Assembly (NCBI GenBank): GCA_015345905.1
Contig: JADDTR010000021.1
Coordinates: 434,001-498,000, forward strand
Direction of reading: 5' to 3'
Length of the DNA: 64,000 nucleotides
Origin: Aotearoamyces nothofagi
Lineage: Eukaryota; Ascomycota; Leotiomycetes; Leotiales; Tympanidaceae
Below are positions 12,904-24,402 of this stretch, piece by piece. The translations under genes were made by a program, and so were the position numbers. Position 1 is the first letter of the stretch, and every line of letters begins with the position of its first letter. A model generated the notes under the pieces. It saw only the letters and a program-made list of their open reading frames with translations. It was not told the origin of the DNA and made no database searches.

Positions 12904-13573
12904 TGCTATTTGGAACGATTCTTAGCTAATGCTAACTGCCATTCCTCATCGATGTGCTCCCTGAACCTCACAAGTTTTCCTTGTACTTCGATATCAAGAC
13001 TTATTAGAGGTCGTGGCGCAATGGGTTTACTGGGAGCTGTGGCTACTGCGACTTGGCGTCTACATTCATACATAGAATAAGCCATTAGACAACCCCATGA
13101 AAGATACACTATTTCGGTTGGACACCGAAGTTGTAGGACTGCTTTTTTGATAACGTTAGGCTACTTTACTGGTTGCTTAAAGGAAAAATATATATTGGCA
13201 TGCAAGTGTTGCTGAATGATGGATTTGCGCATGAATGACCTGATGGAGCTTTTCTGAGTAGCTACACCAGCAAGGAGTGAATCCACAGACATCGCAATAA
13301 AAGTTGTACTACACTATTACGTGCGGAACACTGAAGAAATATGAATTACATCGTGATCTCGACTAGCTAGAGCGTGTGCAAATGAAGCCCAGGGAAACTG
13401 GAGTAATTAAGCAGTCTTCGAACATAACTGCAACAGAAGAGGCAAAACAGGTTGGTAGTGACCCTCTTGCAACGCTTTAGACAATCCCCTGCTTTTGATA
13501 TCGCTTCCCGTTCCTTCAGACATTTTGCCTTCAAGAGAAATTAACATAGCGCCATAAAAAAACGTCCATCTTT
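12904..13573. other. convergent intergenic region
   Basis: The 3' ends of the kinase gene (plus) and the septin gene (minus) face each other here. A 67-codon minus-strand frame at 12906-13109 is open but is not supported by any motif, so I leave it uncalled. Nothing else is recognised. Confidence 0.45.
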
Positions 13574-14889
13574 CTAACGGCGGCCATGGCTGCGAACAAC
13601 ACTGCCCTGCATTTGCTCAAGTTCCTGCTCTAGCTGCTTGATAGCAGCGTGGGTGCTCTCGAGATCCTTGTTTAGTCTGTCGCGCTCGCTGATGAGCTTT
13701 TGCTCCCATTGTCTGAAGCGGTGCTCCTCGATCTTAACCTGCTCGGTGAATCGCTTCCGCAGGCTCTCCTCCTCTTCCTTAAACTTGGGGTTATCGAGCT
13801 TTCTTGGTCTGGCCTCACCGAATTTTCTCGTCTCCATCTGCTGAGCTCTGTATGCCTCATAGTGGGCCTCCTCAGTAGTGTGAATCAAGTCGAGCATGTG
13901 AGTTCGAATGAGGATGGAACGGAGTTTCTTGAAGTCGCAATGATCCTCATTCTCGACCTCAGCAACACCCCATGAGTATTGGCGACCTTTGACAATACGA
14001 CCATCGCCAGTCTTCACATCTTTCTCAGAGCCAATAACAGCAAATGGCATGGCAGCCATTAGGCTTCGGGCGTGTTGAGCGGCAGCCTCATCATCTTCCT
14101 CAATAGGTGGGGTGTAGATTTTGATACCTTGAGCCTCGATAACGGCACGTATCTGGGTTGTTAGTAGGGTAATTTGAGTTTGTAGGTCAGGTGCTACGTA
14201 CTCTTTGCTTGAAGCGGGACAGATCGGCTGGGCTAAGAGTATCCGCCTTTGCGACAACAGGGATAAGATTCACTCTTGAGCTGAGTCTCTTCATTACCTC
14301 GATGTCCAATGGCTTTAGTGTATGTCCGGTGGGTCTGATAAAGTAGAGACATGCGTGAACACGAAGGTCAATTTTGTCAGCACGGCGAGGCTGTTGCTCT
14401 TGAAGCATATAAGATTCATGTTGATCGTCCAAGAACTCGATGATTGGCATCCAAGAGTCACGATTGTTGACATAGTCGCCGAATCCGGGAGTGTCAATGA
14501 CGGTCAGACGGACTACAGCAGCGTCAGTACATGGCAAATGGAATAATACATATTCTGCACATACCCTTGAAAAACTTCTCCTCAAGCTCGGCTTTTGTGA
14601 TCTCAATCTCCACCGTCTTGTCAACCTGCTTTGCATGTCGACGCTTGTGATCGGCGTAGTTCTTGATCGTTGTTGAGAAGAGGGTGTTGATGAAGGTTGT
14701 CTTTCCAAGTCCTGATTCCCCAGCAACCTAGTAGAGTATTAGCATGCTCAACTGTGAGGTCTTTGGAACTTTAATGTAGCATACCATAATTGTGAACGCC
14801 GCCCCTCTCTTCGCGACAATCTTGTGACGCTGGTTTGGCAGGTTGGCAATGCCAATCGGCGACGCGCTCTCAACGGTGGCTGATGCCAT
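13574..14889 (-). CDS. aspC: septin, Cdc12/AspC type
   Basis: A septin GTPase that polymerises into filaments at septa and hyphal sites. Four exons (14889-14785, 14727-14565, 14512-14202, 14152-13574) give 385 aa. The P-loop GESGLGKT is at residues 38-45. The switch II motif DTPG is at 96-99 and the AKAD specificity motif at 177-180. The septin unique element follows (WGVAEVENEDHCDFKKLRS). The last ~100 residues form a coiled coil (RFRQWEQKLISERDRLNKDLE). The sequence from start to end follows the fungal Cdc12 group (AspC of Aspergillus) closely, including the QGSVVRSHGRR tail. All introns are GT-AG with matching phases. It is divergent from pwp2, with 331 bp between the start codons. Confidence 0.97.
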
Positions 14890-15220
14890 TGTGTGTATTG
14901 TTGTATTACTTAATGATTCTTTAATGCAACGGTATTGCTATTGAAGCCGACAGTGCTGGCCTTTGATCGCTATATCTTGAGATTGCGAAAGTCGAAGCTG
15001 TGCTGTTCCAGGAGAGGTCAGATCGAATTTCTAGCCCAATCGTGCTTCCCCTTTTTCGGTGGAAGGGGTTCGCTGTTCTCCAGACACGCTAGTCTCGCGT
15101 AGGGACTTAAACACGGAATGGAAAATAATGTCTCCGTTATCTCAAAAAGTTGGAGAATATCTCGACCGCCAAAAACTAAGATACGAAAATATAGAAGTAG
15201 ATAATGATGCAGCGGTGACA
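14890..15220. promoter_or_regulatory. divergent promoter, septin / pwp2
   Basis: This 331-bp spacer separates the septin start codon (minus) from the pwp2 start codon (plus) and must carry both promoters and leaders. No diagnostic box was assigned. Confidence 0.5.
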
Positions 15221-18010
15221 ATGAAGACAGAGTTCAAGGTCAGTCACCAATGATGTTCAACAATTTATAATGTGCTGACAAGTTCGGTAGTTCTCAAATC
15301 TTCTCGGTACTGTTTACAGTCAGGGAAACCTACTGTTTAGTCCTGATGGAACTTGCCTCTTTTCACCAGTTGGGAACCGTGTGACAGTCTTTGATTTGGT
15401 CAAGTAAGTAGCCTTCCTGATTCAACAGAATCACATACTTATATACGCAGTAATAAATCACATACCTTACCGTTTGCGCATCGGAAAAACATCGCCCGAC
15501 TCGGCTTGACCCCGCGAGGAAACCTCCTTCTCTCCGTCGACGAGGATGGCCGTGCAATCCTAACGAACGTCCCTCGGCGAATTGTTCTCCATCACTTTTC
15601 ATTTAAGACTGCTGTATCAGCGCTTGCATTTTCTCCTTCTGGACGTCATTTTGCTGTAGGAGTAGGGCGACATATCGAGGTTTGGCACACGCCATCGACG
15701 CCCGATTCAAATACAGAGGGCGAGCTTGAGTTTGCGCCTTTCGTTAGGCACAGAGTATACGCGGGTCATTATGATATTGTCCAAAGCATCGAGTGGTCCG
15801 GCGATTCACGATTCTTCCTCAGCGCAGCGAAAGATTTAACAGCGCGCATATGGAGTCTTGATCCGGAGGATGGATTTGTTCCAACAACATTGGCTGGCCA
15901 CAGGGAAGGCGTATGTGGCGCTTGGTTTTCTAAGGACCAGGAAACGATATATACAGTCAGTAGGGACGGTGCTGTATTCCAGTGGGCATATATACGGAAC
16001 CCTAAAGTTCCAGAGCCTACCGAAGAAGACGAGAATAATGTTGACAGCGACGATGATATGCGGTGGAGAATCACGGAACGAAATTACTTTATGCAAATGA
16101 ATGCCAAGGTCAATTGTGTGGCGTATCACCCGGAGTCCAATCTCTTGGTTGCTGGATTTTCTAACGGTGTTTTTGGACTCTACGAGATGCCGGAATTCAA
16201 CATGATACATACCCTCAGCATTTCTCAAAATGATATTGACTTTGTTACGATAAACAAAACTGGAGAATGGCTCGCATTTGGTGCTTCAAAGCTAGGTCAA
16301 TTGCTAGTCTGGGAATGGCAGTCAGAATCATACATCTTGAAGCAGCAGGGGCATTTTGATTCAATGAACTCTCTCGTTTATTCTCCAGATGGCCAGCGGA
16401 TTATTACAACTGCTGATGATGGAAAAATCAAGGTGTGGGATGTTAAATCGGGTTTCTGTATCGTGACATTCACGGAGCACACTAGTGGAGTTACTGCGTG
16501 TGAGTTTGCTAAAAAGGGCAATGTACTTTTTACCTCGAGTTTAGATGGCTCTATTAGAGCTTGGGATCTGATACGGTATCGCAATTTCCGAACATTCACA
16601 GCACCAACACGCCTCTCATTCTCCTGTCTGGCTGTGGATCCCAGCGGAGAAGTTGTCTGCGCTGGATCTTTAGACTCTTTTGATATCCACATCTGGTCTG
16701 TCCAAACCGGCCAATTGCTCGACCAGCTTTCAGGACATGAAGGCCCTGTATCTACTCTTGCATTTGCCCCTAACGGCGGTGTTGTTGTTAGTGGAAGCTG
16801 GGACCACACAGTTCGAATATGGTCCATATTCAACCGCACGCAGACCAGCGAGCCCCTTCAGCTCCAGGCTGATGTCTTAGACGTAGCATTCAGACCCGAT
16901 TCATTGCAACTGGCTGTATCGACGCTTGATGGACAACTTACCTTCTGGTCCGTTTCAGAGGCCGAACAACAGTCAGGTGTAGATGGTCGACGTGACGTAT
17001 CAGGTGGCCGGAAGATCACTGATCGTCGGACAGCCGCAAACGCATCAGGGACCAAAAGTTTCAGCACTCTCAGATATAGTGCAGACGGTACATGTGTTTT
17101 GGCTGGTGGAAATAGTAAGTATATTTGTTTATACTCTGTCGACTCACTGGTACTACTCAAACGCTTCACCGTTAGCATCAACTTATCCCTATCCGGAACA
17201 CAGGAGTTCCTGAACAGCAAGCTCCTCACAGAAGCGGGAGCGGCTGGACTCATTGACGAGCAAGGTGAAGCATCTGATCTGGAAGACCGGATCGACAAAT
17301 CATTGCCTGGCTCTACCCGTGGGGGTGATACAGCTGCACGAAAACGCCTACCAGCAGTACGCGTTACAGGAGTTTCCTTCGCCCCTACTGGGAGATCATT
17401 CTGCGCAGCATCAACAGAAGGTCTCTTAATTTATAGCCTTGATACAATGCCCCTCTTCGACCCTTTCGACTTGGATATCACCGTCACTCCAGCCTCAACA
17501 CTCCACGTCCTCCAAAAAGAGAAGGACTACCTAAAAGCACTCGTCATGGCATTCCGACTCAACGAAGCGCCATTACTGAGACAAGTGTACGAAGGCATCC
17601 CACACACCAACATCGACCTTGTAGTTGCCGAACTTCCAGTTGTGTATGTCCCACGACTCCTTCGGTTCGTAGCTCTGCAGACTGAAGAATCTCCTCATCT
17701 GGAATTTTGCCTTCTGTGGATTCAAGCGATTATTAATTCTCATGGGCAATGGATCGGCGATAATCGCGGCATGATGGAAGCGGAGATGAGAACCGTACAC
17801 CGTGCAGTGAGCAAGATCGGCGATGATTTGAGGAGACTTGCAGATGAGAATGTGTATATGCTGGATTATTTACTCAGCCAACCGGTTATGGCTGATGGCA
17901 CAGGGCAATTGGATGGCGTATTGGGCGCACAAAAAGTTATTTCAAATGGGCAGCAGGATGCTGATGAGATGGAACAGGATGATGATACTGAGTGGATTGG
18001 TCTAGATTAA
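15221..18010 (+). CDS. pwp2: periodic tryptophan protein 2, U3 snoRNP/UTP-B subunit
   Basis: A WD-repeat scaffold of the UTP-B module of the small-subunit processome, acting in nucleolar 18S rRNA maturation. Three exons (15221-15238, 15291-15403, 15451-18010) give 896 aa. The first exon is only 18 nt and encodes MKTEFK, which joins FSNLLGTVY to make the conserved Pwp2 opening. Two WD40 propellers span roughly residues 10-680 (for example AKDLTARIWSLD, DGKIKVWDVKSG, LDGSIRAWDL, SWDHTVRIWS). The C-terminal Utp12 domain includes DPFDLDITVTP, KALVMAFRLNE and LQTEESPHLEFCLLW. An acidic end (DEMEQDDDTEWIGLD) closes the protein. Length and layout are normal for the family. Confidence 0.96.
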
Positions 18011-18114
18011 TTAACAGAGTGTTGTTTTAAAATATAGTCCGCGTATCAATCAAATGGAACGCTCAGATTATTTGATTCATCATTTGTGAGAGACATGTTT
18101 CAATAGTGATACAT

Positions 18115-20049
18115 TTAGATATGTGTGCTCCGTGGCCTATCTTCATAATTTTCCCAGGCCTCCTCAAATCCAGTATTACGTACCCAAGTCTCTCCAGTGT
18201 CTTCAATAGAATCGATGGCCATATTCCCGATCTATGAACCAGTTAGACCCATCTAGGACTACGCAGTGCATGAAACAGAATAGACAAAAGTGACAAGACG
18301 CTTGCCACATGTCTCAACAACTCTAGTTAAGTTAAAACCTCCCGCTAAATAGCGGTGAAGGCTTTCGACCATACTCAGTTCGCAAGTGATGAATAAGATG
18401 TAGTGTTTCCGTTCTTCTTTTTAGACCTATGGAATGGAATGAGGGGAGCATACCTTCAACCACTGATATCCACGAATCTTGCACCACTCTTCCTTCTCAT
18501 ACCCGCGACTCACAACTTCTCCGTGGGCTATGGCCCTTACCAACTTTGCGGCATGGCTATCGTCTTCACGCGCCCATTAGCCTTCTACTCAACAACGAAT
18601 TGCCTCTTGGGGGGAGGGAGGTTCACCGTTGAACTCAAACAATCGCTGAATAATCCCATTCCACTCCCTACCGCCTGCCTCCGTATGCTTCGGCACATAC
18701 TCCGAAACCTCCTCCAGCAAAAGCTCCGGCGAGCGTCTCGACGCATACATGACAAGATCATTCCTGCCCTTCCACTCCAACAGGCGGATCTTATTCTTTG
18801 TCGACAACCAGGGAAGTTTATTGAAGGTCGACCAGAAAATTGAACTGTTGGCGCAATGCATGTAGTAGAAGTCGAACTTGACCTGCTTCGGCGGGTGTTG
18901 CGCAGCGGCAGTGAAATAAAAGGCGGAGTTAACCATCTCGACAGCTTTCTGGTCTAGGTTCTCGGCAGTGACGCTCCATTGGGAGGCGAATTTGATGGCT
19001 AGGTCGGGCGCGCGTTTGAGAATCCCGTCGCGGATCTTGTTGTCGTCGTTCCAGTGCGCGGCTGTGCTGAGCCTCTTGTCGAGGCGGATCTCGGAGAGGA
19101 GAGCGGGCAGGGACTTGGAGCTGGGGTTAGACTTGGCGGCTTTTTCCGAGGAGAGGAAGAAGGGGAGCATGTAGTTGCTGTGGACGGCGGTTTCTGCCAG
19201 GGCTTCGGCTACGATGGCGGGTTGGTTGAATTCCAGACCGAATCCGAGATGGATGATGCTGCCATCGTTAGTAGTGGACGATGACTTTTGTTTGGAGAGG
19301 GAGGCTTACGGATGTAAAAAACCTTTGTAAACCATTCCAGTCAGTGGATATGACAAAGCAAGGCACGGAAAGATGAGAAGGATAACACTCTTACTCACCA
19401 CCGAACAATCTCCCCAAGAGATCATCTGCCGCCTCAGTGCGCGCAAAGAGATACTCATTCATCACGCCATCCACACCCTTCAGCTCCAACTCATTCTGAA
19501 AGAAGACCAAGAAATCATGATACCGTTCTCCCCGACCCAGAAACTTCTTAAAGCTTACCGGATCGCTCATATCCTCCACAATCTCCCGCTTGACGGGCCC
19601 CTGTAGCTTCTGATAAGACACATTATCCTTATACTGCTTCTCAATCACGTCAGCCGGCGCACCGAGCCCGTATAGCGTTAACAGATGATGTGCTATATGA
19701 TTATGAAAACCCGAGTTATTGAAGAAGATGTGGAATTTCTGTAACGTCACGTGTTAGCTGTCATACTCGACATAATGATCCCCGCAGCGAAATCCCAACG
19801 CACGTCATGGTTTTCCTGCAGCAACTCACTCGTCTTCTCCGCTGTATCTTGGGTTTGAGGCTTGAAGGCGAAGACACCCGTATCTGCAACGGTCAGGTGA
19901 ATCTTCGTTGGAGTTGCCATTGCATATTTCTGTGCTGCGGTCCGCCACTCTTTGAAGCTTGATGGCTCGTGTGTCGTTGCGAGCTGGCGACGGAGGACCT
20001 GGACAGCTCCTCTGCTCACCGCGCGTGAGGAAGGACGGATATGCAACAT
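18115..20049 (-). CDS. questin oxidase-like protein (DUF4243/AflY-HypA family)
   Basis: It belongs to the questin-oxidase-like family, whose studied members (AflY, GedK) carry out oxidative ring cleavage in polyketide pathways. Six exons (20049-19804, 19738-19399, 19322-19310, 19258-18627, 18563-18454, 18231-18115) give 485 aa. Family landmarks are FHIFFNNSGFHNHIAHHLLTLYGLG, GFLHPIIHLGFGLEFNQP, the SHAAKLVRAIAHGE motif and the end WVRNTGFEEAWENYEDRP. Exon 3 is a 13-nt micro-exon that completes GFLHP. The last intron (222 nt) is unusually long. The first ~45 residues (MLHIRPSSRAVSRG..RRQLATTHE) look like a mitochondrial presequence. An internal Met (MATPTK) could start a cytosolic form. No polyketide synthase lies nearby, so its substrate is unknown. 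Confidence 0.88.
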
Positions 20050-20854
20050 GGATTCAGGCCTTCAGTAAAAGACACTTTTATTTATAAGCAGATTTGTTAA
20101 GTGGCTTGTCCAAGGGAAACAGGAATCACGTGCGATATCTAATGACGTAACAGAGTCAAGCAATCTTGAGGAATTCTACTCCGCAGCCTCCACGTGTGTC
20201 TTGATCTCCGCGGTATTAATATAATCCTGCCTCATTCGAGCGAGTCGTTGTTGAAATTTCGAGGTTGCTTGCAGTCTTGCCTTGCCGTCCAGAGTTGCAT
20301 TCTTGGGCGTGCTTGTTATTTATAAGCTCTTCCCGTCTAGAAATCAAGATAACATACCTCGACCCCGACCTCGTATGATCATTATGGCCTTATCGCAAGT
20401 CATAGCTAAATCATGCTCCATGGCTCGAAACAAAAAACAACGGACTAGATACTGTTGGTGTAGCTCCTATCAATACTGCTTATGGCTTGACTTTGGTGTT
20501 GTATATTTCTGTAGCTGGGTTGTCTCGATCAAAGGCTAATATAGACAATCGAAGCTTTACCTAGGCTTCCCCGCAATTTCCCCAGAATCGAACACCTGGC
20601 GGATGACCGACGCCCAACGTCTCTCTGGTAGCTTAGGTGAAGTAATCAACATCCGTGAAAGTAAGATAGTAGATTATACGCATATGTGAATATAGAAAAA
20701 TATGCGCGTGTAGATAGATACCTTATTTTATATAAGTTATCCCATGTGCACTGGTAGTAGTATTAGTAAGCTACTAACCAACTCCTCAAGGTAACTCTGT
20801 ATAATGTAATGGGCAGATTTCTGTTAATCCTCTAATTCCGTATGACTTGGCGTG
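20050..20854. other. gene-free spacer
   Basis: Upstream sequence of the questin oxidase-like gene followed by AT-rich sequence (about 20640-20760). An 85-codon plus-strand frame at 20282-20539 has no recognisable features. Confidence 0.4.
20079..20086 (-). promoter_or_regulatory. candidate TATA box of the questin oxidase-like gene
   Basis: The minus strand reads TATAAATA about 30-37 bases upstream of the 20049 start codon. It is a good TATA consensus, but it lies so close to the ATG that the leader would be very short. Confidence 0.3.
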
Positions 20855-21207
20855 CTCGATAAGTGTTTGATTCCATATGTCCCTTCCCTGACTCTTATGC
20901 ATGAGCTCTAGTTGCCCAGGAGCAGCAAACTAGTATCTGTCTAGTGGTATGTAGTAGATATAAGAGGGTCGCAAAATATGTATGTATATGTGATACTAAG
21001 ACGCATATAGTGAGTGACTATATTGCTAGGTGAACATTCCCCTTATGGCTTAAGGTTTGCTCTCATGATATCCGCTCAGCTTTTCAAATTGTAGTAAATC
21101 ATGATTTGATTGGGCGTGAAGCTCTCTCGGGTGACAAATACATAACAATCATTGGTATCTTGACTCCTGCAGACGGAAACTCCTGTACATGCCCAATATG
21201 AAAGATC
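20855..21207. repeat. 353-bp direct repeat, copy 1
   Basis: Identical, base for base as read by eye, to 21650-22002 (offset 795). The match begins at the base after the position corresponding to the N at 21649. It ends at the second base of the stop codon of the downstream transporter gene. It contains no coding motif. Confidence 0.9.
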
Positions 21208-21648
21208 TGATGGATTGTACCCGCCAATTTGCGATTTGGCCAATTCCACGGCGAGTTGGCCAATTATCACTGTATTCCAGATAACATAGCAATTGGCAAG
21301 TCATGCAACCAGAATTAGAATTAGAATTAGATTAGACTATAGAAATAACTACAAATCATGAAAAAAGCTGCGAGGTCTTCTGACTCTAGGCTCAATAATA
21401 GGCTCAATAATAGGCTCAATAATAGACTCAGAGTCAGAAGGCTCAATTTCTCTGTGACCCCTTTTCTGTCTTGCCCTTTGTAGACTTGCTACTGTTCCTC
21501 GTCCCTGAGTTAGCTATACTGCCTTTGATATTGTAATCTTAATAGCTTTACTATTAGAATTCTGAGGTGATTGCTCTGGTATAAGTACTGAGCTAGAGAT
21601 CACTGGATTAAGCTCTGAAGCTTGATGAACTCTACTCAATTCTCCATA
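21208..21648. mobile_element. probable transposon fragment between the direct repeats
   Basis: This 441-bp block is present only between the two 353-bp copies. Read on the minus strand it encodes a charged, low-complexity C-terminus-like stretch (SLQRARQKRGHREIEPSDSE, then repeated SIIEPIIEP) interrupted by at least one stop. It then runs into a non-coding end with AATTAG and TTGGCCAATT words. A 12-bp motif GGCTCAATAATA is repeated 3-4 times at about 21392-21427, and flanking CTTCTGACTC / GAGTCAGAAG form an inverted pair. This resembles the end of a DNA transposon with its transposase tail. The family could not be assigned, and no complete terminal repeat or transposase core is present. Confidence 0.4.
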
Positions 21649-21649
21649 N
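21649..21649. other. single ambiguous base (N), probable contig join
   Basis: The only N in the window sits exactly at the left edge of repeat copy 2, which suggests a scaffold join rather than a sequenced base. Confidence 0.8.
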
Positions 21650-22002
21650 CTCGATAAGTGTTTGATTCCATATGTCCCTTCCCTGACTCTTATGCATGAG
21701 CTCTAGTTGCCCAGGAGCAGCAAACTAGTATCTGTCTAGTGGTATGTAGTAGATATAAGAGGGTCGCAAAATATGTATGTATATGTGATACTAAGACGCA
21801 TATAGTGAGTGACTATATTGCTAGGTGAACATTCCCCTTATGGCTTAAGGTTTGCTCTCATGATATCCGCTCAGCTTTTCAAATTGTAGTAAATCATGAT
21901 TTGATTGGGCGTGAAGCTCTCTCGGGTGACAAATACATAACAATCATTGGTATCTTGACTCCTGCAGACGGAAACTCCTGTACATGCCCAATATGAAAGA
22001 TC
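21650..22002. repeat. 353-bp direct repeat, copy 2
   Basis: Second copy of the 20855-21207 repeat. It forms the immediate 3' flank of the MFS transporter gene and includes the first two bases (plus-strand order) of its stop codon (22001-22003). Confidence 0.9.
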
Positions 22003-24402
22003 AAGTAAGAGAACTCGTATATTTCCCTTTTTGTCTGATCCTAGGACCGTAAATATAAAAAACAAAAGGGATCGGCAGCATTGCTGTTGCAATGAAGCCA
22101 AGTACACTGCTTGCCCCTGGTGATTGGGGTTAGCTGTAATGTCAACATCTTTGGAACTTTGAGATTCTTACATGGGGTCCCAAGTCCGTCAAACATGAGG
22201 GTTGCAAAGAGTGGGAAAGCTGCTGCGAAGATAGACCGCAGGAACGTATTGGCTGCAATGGCACTATACGGTATTAGCATTAAGTGACTTAATGACTGCA
22301 AAGATTGGGAGTGTATATGTACCTAGCCGCGTATCTTTGGAAGGTATCAATCTTTTGTATCAATCAGCATAAGTAATACATAGAAATAAATAGATTTCAT
22401 ACCAAGTAATTCAGAGCGGCTTGAAAGCTATATTCGCCATTAGCAAAATTCTAGTTTAGAGTGTCCTAGATGATTTACATAGTAAAAAACCCCAATCCCA
22501 TAAGGACTGTTCCAATGATCGGTGCAGCGGGTGTGATTTGTGGTTGTGACGTCCAACCTAAACAGTTGAGTTTCGTTAGCATCGATACGGTTGGACGTCT
22601 GGTGCTACACCCATAGATGTCTCAACTCTCACAATATGTCTCGCTACTTAAGGAGTAGAAGGATACAAGAGTGCACATACCAAAAATAAAAATTCCAGAG
22701 GCAAAGAATACCGAACCAATCATCATCGGCGGTAGCCTAAGTTTCTCAATTAGTACGACATTTACTGATACACCATTACAGCTTTTCCAGCAGAAATTAA
22801 CATGCCTTGCTTCTGGGACAGCCTTGTTGCCATTGGCTTTAAATCGACGAAGATAAAAAGCATTATTGGATATATTAACAATCCCGCCAAGGAAAATGCC
22901 AAACAAGAGAGATACGAAGGGTAGTTGCCGATCGACCTCGCCCCAACCTCTAACCTCCCCAAAAGCTATCGGAATGGCGCTTAAACAGAGCTTGTTTGAG
23001 CTATTAGCCTATTATAATCGCGTTGATAATCGAAACACTTACATATAATAGACCATAGCAAAACGAGGCGTATAAAGCTGTGCGTTGATAAGTACTTGGA
23101 CTTATTAATAGCCGTATGACACACACTCACCAACTGAGAAGCAAATAGGTGTCATAAGTAACTGAAATGGCCGTGCTCCTATTATAATGTTAGTGCACCT
23201 TTTGAGAGCCACTAGGTAACTTAGGAGGTTGCTTACCAAACTTGATCGCGAGCTCTTTCAGACTGACATCCCATTCCTGAATACTTTAGAAGATGACTGG
23301 AGAACATGTTGCCTATGAAGCTCACCTCATGGCGTGCATGTAGCGCCCAATTTCCAGTCTCATGCCTCAAACGACGGGCCTTGGTAACGAGCAGAGCAGG
23401 CGGATAGGTTTCATCAAGAACCAAAACATCCACAAATAAAACAGAAATGACAAAGATGCCAGTGACCTAAATAGCTATTAGCGAACTCTTTCTAGACTGT
23501 TAATACTAATCTTACATATTCTGTCCACCTCCATCCCAGCGATGATTGGACAATTGCGCTACCTGCAATAGGTCCCAAGGTAGGACCTGCGACAACTGCG
23601 GCTGCATATCCAACAATTGCTGTACCTCGAACCTGTGGTGACCATATATCCCCAATCACTCCGCCGGTATTTGTAATGGGAGCAGAGCCAAACAGCCCGG
23701 CAAAGAATCGTGTTATGAGAACGGTTTGTATATCTTTTGCAGTTGCTGTTCCAAATGCAAAAATGCCAGCCAGGAAGACTGGGATCAGCACTGCTGGTTT
23801 CCGTCCGTATCTGTATATATCAAAGCTAATTCTCCTAATATCTTAGGGGAATGGTTTACCTACACCTCACTTAACGGCGCAAATAATAGGGGGCCTAAGC
23901 CAAAACCCAGAAGGACAAATGATATACCCAGAAGACCAACCTCGTTTCCGACACCAAATTCCTCAGTAATTTCGGAAATTGCAGGTACATAAACACTCGA
24001 AGTCCAGGTGCCTTCTCGAGAGTTAATAAGACATCCTCACATCCTAAATTATTATCAACACTTACTTCCCAAAGTTGTAACTCCATAGAGGAAAGTTGTA
24101 ATGACCTTCTTCCGGACAGGCCAGTTCAGTGGCCTGTACGGGTCATCATCACCATCAAAATCGACGATCTCGGCTTCAGTAGTCTTTATATGGGCCAAAG
24201 GATGTGTGAACCGTCCTGGAACATTGCGTCGAAGAAGAGATTGTGTTCTCGAGATACGTCCACGCGGGGCACTCCCGGTAGTACTGTGCGCAGTCGGCTG
24301 CTTCTCCAGGTCGAGTCCATTATGAGTTTCGCGAGGCGTTGCACTCGAGCTGTCGTTCACAGAACTTGGTGTTGCCGACACCGGAGACGGCGTTGTGGCC
24401 AT
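22001..24402 (-). CDS. MFS drug:H+ antiporter (DHA1-type), 14 exons
   Basis: A 12-span major facilitator transporter of the fungal multidrug/polyamine DHA1 group, predicted in the plasma membrane. Fourteen exons (24402-24066, 24011-23864, 23810-23516, 23466-23326, 23276-23237, 23178-23131, 23077-23043, 22990-22806, 22736-22681, 22557-22479, 22427-22403, 22351-22323, 22263-22172, 22116-22001) give 541 aa. A long polar N-terminus leads into DPYRPLNWPVRKK. The MFS motif is PLSEVYGRKPA. RFFAGLFGSAPITNTGGVIGD, GWRWTEY, the RLRHETGNWALHARHEEWD loop and a final span (IATAMLPIPFVFYIYG) follow. Twelve introns are GT-AG. Intron 8 (22737-22805) is GC-AG (AAG|GCATGT) with a TACTAAT branch site. All phases fit and no stop interrupts it. 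The substrate is unknown. Confidence 0.92.

Noticed and set aside
12906-13109. 67-codon minus-strand frame between convergent genes
   Set aside because: Too short and without motif or intron evidence. It lies in the overlap of two 3' regions.
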